Shown: piece after piece, positions 60,763 to 64,000 of the stretch | Layout of the letters: each line of letters begins with the position of its first letter | How positions within the stretch are numbered: the first letter of the stretch is position 1 | NCBI GenBank assembly: GCA_050954285.1 | Contig: JBPBPL010000026.1 | Span: 17,622-81,621 of the forward strand | DNA from: Mucilaginibacter_A sp050954285 | Lineage (GTDB): Bacteria; Bacteroidota; Bacteroidia; Sphingobacteriales; Sphingobacteriaceae | DNA length: 64,000 nucleotides | Reading direction: 5' to 3' | Notes under the pieces: model-generated | What the model was told of the DNA's origin: nothing | What the model saw: the letters and a program-made list of their open reading frames with translations, nothing else | The model's database searches: none | Made by a program: the position numbers and the translations under genes

Positions 60763-62136
60763 ATGGCAAAAAACAAACTTACCTTATTCATTTTTTTAGC
60801 GTTGATTTTCGGGATTCTGGCCGGCTATTTTTACAATGTTACCAGCATCAGCACGTACAATAACAAAATTTATCAGGCCGAAACGCAACTTAAAACTTTG
60901 CAGTTGCAAATGCTGGCTGTAAAAGATACAAGCTCTACCCAGTTTCAAACGTTAAAAACGCAGAAAGTAGCACAAAATTCCGCCCGCAAAGAAAACGATA
61001 CCATCCGCGAAAGCAAGCTCGAATATTTTACGGTTTTAAGTGATATTTTTTTAAGGCTGATTAAAATGATTGTGGCGCCGCTGGTTTTTACAACGCTGGT
61101 AGTTGGTGTGGCTAAAGTGGGCGATATCAAAGCCGTCGGCCGGATTGGTGGCAAAACGATGCTGTGGTTTATCAGTGCCACGCTGGTTTCTTTGCTGCTG
61201 GGAATGATGCTGGTAAACTTTTTTCAGCCCGGAAAATATATGCACTTGACGTTGCCTGATGAGCATTTGCAATCCGGCATTCAAAAAACGGCATTATCAT
61301 TAAAGGATTTTTTAGCACATGTTTTTCCAAAAAGTTTTGTGGAAGCAATGGCCAATAATGAAATTTTGCAGATCGTGGTTTTCTCGCTTTTCTTTGGCGT
61401 AGCTACAGCGGCTATTGGCGAGAAAGGAGCGATCGTGATCAAAGCGATGGATGCAATTGCGCACGTCATCCTCAAAATTACCACTTATGTAATGTATGTG
61501 GCCCCGCTGGCTGTTTTCGGGGCGATGACGGCTATTGTGGCCAAGCAAGGTTTAAGCGTAATTGCCACGTATGCTGTTTTTATCAGTGAATTTTATTTTG
61601 CGCTGATTATTTTATGGCTGGTGCTGGTGCTGGCTGGATTTACCGTTTTGAAGCAGCGGGTTTTTATATTAGTTAACGGTTTGAAAGATGCCATGCTGAT
61701 TGCGTTCAGCACTTCTACCAGTGAAGCTGCTTATCCGCGCACGTTAATTGAACTGGAACGGTTTGGCTGTAAAGATAAAATTGTGAGTTTCGTGTTGCCT
61801 TTGGGTTATTCTTTTAACCTGGATGGTTCGATGATGTACATGACTTTTGCCTCGCTTTTCCTGGCGCAATCTTACAATATCCATCTTTCATTTCAGCAAC
61901 AATTATCCATGCTTTTAGTGCTGATGCTGACGAGTAAAGGTGTAGCCGGCGTGCCGCGTGCATCGTTGGTGGTAATTGCCGGGACGATCGCCAGTTTCAA
62001 TATTCCGGAAGCAGGTTTGGCCTTGTTAATTGGCATTGATCCGTTGCTGGATATGGGCCGATCGGCAACCAACGTGCTGGGTAATGCCATGGCAACGGCT
62101 GTGGTAAGTAAATGGGAGGGAGAACTGGAAGGCTAA
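60763..62136 (+). CDS. Dicarboxylate/amino-acid:cation symporter (DAACS family)
   Basis: 457 residues. It has about eight membrane helices and two re-entrant hairpins: AFSTSTSEAAYPRTL (first hairpin Ser-rich motif), SFVLPLGYSFNLDGSMMYMTFASLFLAQ, MLTSKGVAGVPRASLVV (second hairpin) and DMGRSATNVLGNAMATAVV, all hallmarks of GltP/DctA-type carriers. An insertion of ~50 polar, partly coiled-coil residues sits between the first two helices. It imports a dicarboxylate or acidic amino acid with H+ or Na+. It ends in an inverted motif pair opposite a convergent gene. Confidence 0.94.
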   Translation: MAKNKLTLFIFLALIFGILAGYFYNVTSISTYNNKIYQAETQLKTLQLQMLAVKDTSSTQFQTLKTQKVAQNSARKENDTIRESKLEYFTVLSDIFLRLIKMIVAPLVFTTLVVGVAKVGDIKAVGRIGGKTMLWFISATLVSLLLGMMLVNFFQPGKYMHLTLPDEHLQSGIQKTALSLKDFLAHVFPKSFVEAMANNEILQIVVFSLFFGVATAAIGEKGAIVIKAMDAIAHVILKITTYVMYVAPLAVFGAMTAIVAKQGLSVIATYAVFISEFYFALIILWLVLVLAGFTVLKQRVFILVNGLKDAMLIAFSTSTSEAAYPRTLIELERFGCKDKIVSFVLPLGYSFNLDGSMMYMTFASLFLAQSYNIHLSFQQQLSMLLVLMLTSKGVAGVPRASLVVIAGTIASFNIPEAGLALLIGIDPLLDMGRSATNVLGNAMATAVVSKWEGELEG

Positions 62137-62142
62137 ATTTAA

Positions 62143-62199
62143 GGTGATAAAAGAAGTATCAGCAAATTAAGTTACAAACTCATACTTCTTTTATCAACC
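62143..62199. repeat. Inverted motif pair between convergent genes, exact GA type
   Basis: GATAAAAGAAGTATC (62146-62160) and its complement ATACTTCTTTTATC (62182-62195), with flanks GGT and AACC also nearly pairing. They occupy the 71-bp gap between the symporter and methyltransferase genes, positioned as a bidirectional terminator. Confidence 0.82.
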
Positions 62200-62207
62200 T
62201 AAATTGT

Positions 62208-63080
62208 TCATGCGGATAGTTTTGCTATGCACATCAGCGACAGTGCACTTTCCGGTGAAGACGGATTTCTAAAAGATAAAATATTGCCTAATCGATATTT
62301 TAAATCTGCTTTGCCGGTTTTGCCTTCAAAAATTGATCTCCCCAGTTTATGGTTATGTGGGAAAACGTTCACTTTAAAACCATGCGGTTCTAAAATACTT
62401 TCAAACATTTCCTTTTTAACACCATGGCCGGGTTTATGATGAATTTCACAAGCTAAACCCCATTTTTGCTGATTGGCAGATTTGTGGAAACCATAGCCTG
62501 TCATTCTATAATAAAGTAATCTGGCCTGCCAAAGCAACATCGCGGCACCTTTATAATTCCAGGCAGAATATTGCGGATCATGATCGGTTACCAATACACC
62601 ACCCGGTTTTACCAGTCGGGCTGCTTCTTTCAAAACCGATTCCATGTTTTCACAGTGATGCAACGTAGCATTTAGCGTTACCACATCTGCAATGCCAGAT
62701 TTAAAAGGCAGATTGTTGGCATCGGCCAAAACTGGCGTATACCCTAATTTTCCGGCTAGTTCTAATGATTTTGGAGCCACATCAACACCAATCAAGTATT
62801 TTGGTTTGCCCTGCAAAGTGGCATAAATATTACCTGGTCCGCAGCCAATATCAACCACAACTTTGTCTGTCCAATCGCCAACGGCTTCCTGCCAGCGGCT
62901 TTTAAATGATTTGCCGCGGTGACAGTATTTTAAATATTCTTCTGCCCATTCTTCCTGACCGAAATAATAAGCGTTTGCATGTAAAGCCTGCGATTTTCTA
63001 AGAATCGGAAATTCCAGATAGTTTCCGTTATCAGTAAATTTAACATTGGGTTGCAAAAGATGGGAAATGTCGGCTGCCAT
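62208..63080 (-). CDS. Class I SAM-dependent methyltransferase
   Basis: 290 residues. After a ~85-residue N-terminal extension the Rossmann-type fold begins with VVDIGCGPGNIYATL (SAM motif I), GVDVAPKSLELA (motif II acidic residue), DANNLPFKSGIADVVTLNATLHHCEN and LKEAARLVKPGGVLVTDHDP. This is the UbiE/Methyltransf_11 pattern. The substrate cannot be told; the C-terminal ~100 residues resemble those of methyltransferases acting on lipids or sugars. Monocistronic and divergent from the last gene, with a 317-bp gap. Confidence 0.88.
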   Translation of the reverse strand: MAADISHLLQPNVKFTDNGNYLEFPILRKSQALHANAYYFGQEEWAEEYLKYCHRGKSFKSRWQEAVGDWTDKVVVDIGCGPGNIYATLQGKPKYLIGVDVAPKSLELAGKLGYTPVLADANNLPFKSGIADVVTLNATLHHCENMESVLKEAARLVKPGGVLVTDHDPQYSAWNYKGAAMLLWQARLLYYRMTGYGFHKSANQQKWGLACEIHHKPGHGVKKEMFESILEPHGFKVNVFPHNHKLGRSIFEGKTGKADLKYRLGNILSFRNPSSPESALSLMCIAKLSA

Positions 63081-63397
63081 GAAAATAGTAAAATTTAAAT
63101 TGTTAAATCCGTAATAATTTTAATTAATAATAAAAATGTATTAATAAAATTATCGTTTTATACGAAAATTACAGCAAAAAGGTACGATAAAAAATGTGTT
63201 TGGCAAAAATGTTGTTTTTGATGATTCAAATCAATAAGTATCGATGCAAAGCTAATTTGTGACGATTAAAAGCGCTTAATTAATTCAGTTAATACACAAT
63301 CCTGAATTTTTAGCTGATAAAATAGTATCACAAAAATCATAATTTTGCATAATGGGTTTTTAAGTCGAATTTTGAACTGAAAATATATCATCAAAAA
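63081..63397. promoter_or_regulatory. AT-rich divergent region with promoter and motif variant
   Basis: 317 bp, strongly AT-rich on the left. TAATTTTG (63340-63347) fits the -7 element for the gene at 63398. GATAAAATAGTATC (63316-63329), a one-base-shorter motif variant, lies where a -33 region would be expected. Nothing else recognised. Confidence 0.45.
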
Positions 63398-63898
63398 ATG
63401 TCTGATCGTTATAAAAAAATATTTCTGACGCTGAGTGTAGTTGTTCCTTTTATGATGTACTGCGTTTATTATTATGGGATGATGATCAGCAACGCGCCTT
63501 ATAAATTTTCTGAATTTAAGTCGATGGATTTTAGTTATGGTGCAGGCCGGAATCTTAACAATACTTATGATTCCAAAACTGGCAGATACCAGTACATGAA
63601 CAATCACGATTCTTTAGTGGTAAAAACAGTACACCTGAACAAAGATGATTTGCTTTATCTGCACCGCAAAGCGGCTACTTTGGGTTTCTGGGATTTCCCT
63701 AAAGAGATTACCAACACGACCGAAGATACCGTTCATAAATCACCACACTACTTTTTTGCATTTCATTATCAGCGAAAAAGTAAAGTAGTGCTGTTTGATG
63801 AGGCCTACAACGGCGATACGCGTTTAAAAGACGCCGCGATGCAACTGGCCAAAGAAATTGAAGGCCGGCTGGCTGACGCTGAAGACCGCTCAAAATAG
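63398..63898 (+). CDS. Membrane-anchored hypothetical protein
   Basis: 166 residues. One N-terminal membrane helix (IFLTLSVVVPFMMYCVYYYG) is followed by a soluble ~135-residue domain with DFSYGAGRNLNNTYDSKTGRYQ, HLNKDDLLYLHRKAATLGFWDFP and a helical, charged C-terminus. I recognise no characterised family; the alternating layout (short strand region, then helix with W-D-F-P) resembles small Bacteroidota envelope proteins. A motif copy lies inside (63619-63633). Upstream -7 element at 63340. Confidence 0.65.
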   Translation: MSDRYKKIFLTLSVVVPFMMYCVYYYGMMISNAPYKFSEFKSMDFSYGAGRNLNNTYDSKTGRYQYMNNHDSLVVKTVHLNKDDLLYLHRKAATLGFWDFPKEITNTTEDTVHKSPHYFFAFHYQRKSKVVLFDEAYNGDTRLKDAAMQLAKEIEGRLADAEDRSK

Positions 63899-63902
63899 TA
63901 AT

Positions 63903-63939
63903 ATACTGTTTTTATAACACAAAAATGTTGCTATATTTG
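63903..63939 (+). promoter_or_regulatory. Candidate rplU promoter with a motif copy in the -33 region
   Basis: TATATTTG (63932-63939) is a good -7 element 27 bp before the rplU start. An AC-type motif copy (63903-63916) ends 15 bp upstream of it and takes the place where a -33 TTG would normally be. Confidence 0.5.
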
Positions 63940-63966
63940 CGCCTCATTTAAAAATATTATTTAACA

Positions 63967-64000
63967 ATGTACGCAATAGTAAGTATAGCCGGACAGCAAT
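63967..64000 (+). CDS. rplU: 50S ribosomal protein L21 (start only, 3' truncated by window)
   Basis: Only 11 codons are visible, encoding MYAIVSIAGQQ, which matches the conserved N-terminus of L21 (MYAIV-IAGQQ). L21 is a primary 23S rRNA-binding protein; rpmA usually follows. The gene continues beyond the window, so the call rests on the N-terminus and on the upstream promoter. Confidence 0.7.
   Translation, partial: MYAIVSIAGQQ

Noticed and set aside
8610..62199. Reading the inverted motif pairs as a CRISPR array or MITE family
   Set aside because: Copies are not regularly spaced, have no unique spacers of constant length and no cas genes. Most copies are single 15-bp units without terminal inverted repeats or target duplications.
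2563..63916. Motif as a polar segregation or recombination signal (KOPS or Chi type)
   Set aside because: About equal use of both strands in this window argues against replichore polarity, although 64 kb is too short to be final.
1..64000. tRNA, rRNA, prophage, integrase, IS element or plasmid origin
   Set aside because: I scanned the gaps and saw no cloverleaf-like sequence, no transposase or integrase motif and no iterons.

Overview
The window looks like chromosomal DNA of a Bacteroidota species, most likely a member of the Sphingobacteriaceae (Mucilaginibacter- or Pedobacter-like). The pointers are moderate GC, type IX secretion/gliding-type C-terminal domains, TAnnTTTG promoter elements, weak Shine-Dalgarno sequences and the overall gene repertoire. 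The genus is inference; no rRNA lies here. There is no prophage, transposase, CRISPR array, tRNA or rRNA. The left edge cuts an Omp85-type outer-membrane protein gene and the right edge cuts what looks like rplU (ribosomal protein L21).

Layout. 1-3.7 kb: Omp85 protein, a small membrane protein and a YihY/BrkB protein. 3.9-9.5 kb: a signalling cluster of a receiver-kinase, a CHASE3-GAF hybrid kinase with three receivers, and an orphan CheR. 9.6-13.4 kb: a Tat-exported PaoABC-type molybdenum hydroxylase. 13.5-24.1 kb, minus strand: a two-gene NRPS/PKS/aminotransferase assembly line (A-PCP-KS-AT-ACP-AMT, then C-A-PCP-TE). 24.4-27.7 kb: trehalose synthase fused to maltokinase. 28-32.5 kb: a secreted low-complexity protein, a KUP potassium transporter and an NtrC-type regulator. 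32.8-36.8 kb: a large PKD-domain type IX cargo and a pirin. 36.9-42.7 kb: a second molybdenum hydroxylase with XdhC-type and MobA-type maturation genes. 42.7-49 kb, minus strand: GH13, maltose phosphorylase and beta-phosphoglucomutase, with small unknown genes. 49.3-54.9 kb: NDH-2, MscS channel, thioesterase, Hsp20 and a Thr/Gly lipoprotein. 54.9-58.9 kb: three glycosyltransferases and a flippase. 59-64 kb: ECF sigma with a membrane partner, a dicarboxylate/amino-acid symporter, a methyltransferase and small unknowns.

How the genes fit together. TreS-maltokinase and the GH13/GH65/PgmB operon converge on maltose and would link trehalose, maltose, maltose-1-phosphate and glucose-6-phosphate. 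The maturation genes beside the second molybdenum hydroxylase could also serve the first. The NRPS/PKS genes appear to be a complete small assembly line for a beta-amino-containing product.

The most striking signal is not a gene. A 15-bp dispersed motif, GATAAAA-NN-AGYATC, with a core of TAAAA-(GA or AC)-AGYA, occurs at least 67 times by eye on both strands, about once per kilobase. About 28 copies fall in the roughly 7 percent of the window that is intergenic, often as inverted pairs at gene ends or directly against start codons. The density, the even use of both strands and the inverted pairs resemble DNA uptake sequences of Pasteurellaceae and Neisseria. I know of no such element described for this group. 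I propose it as an undescribed genome-wide element; its function is open.
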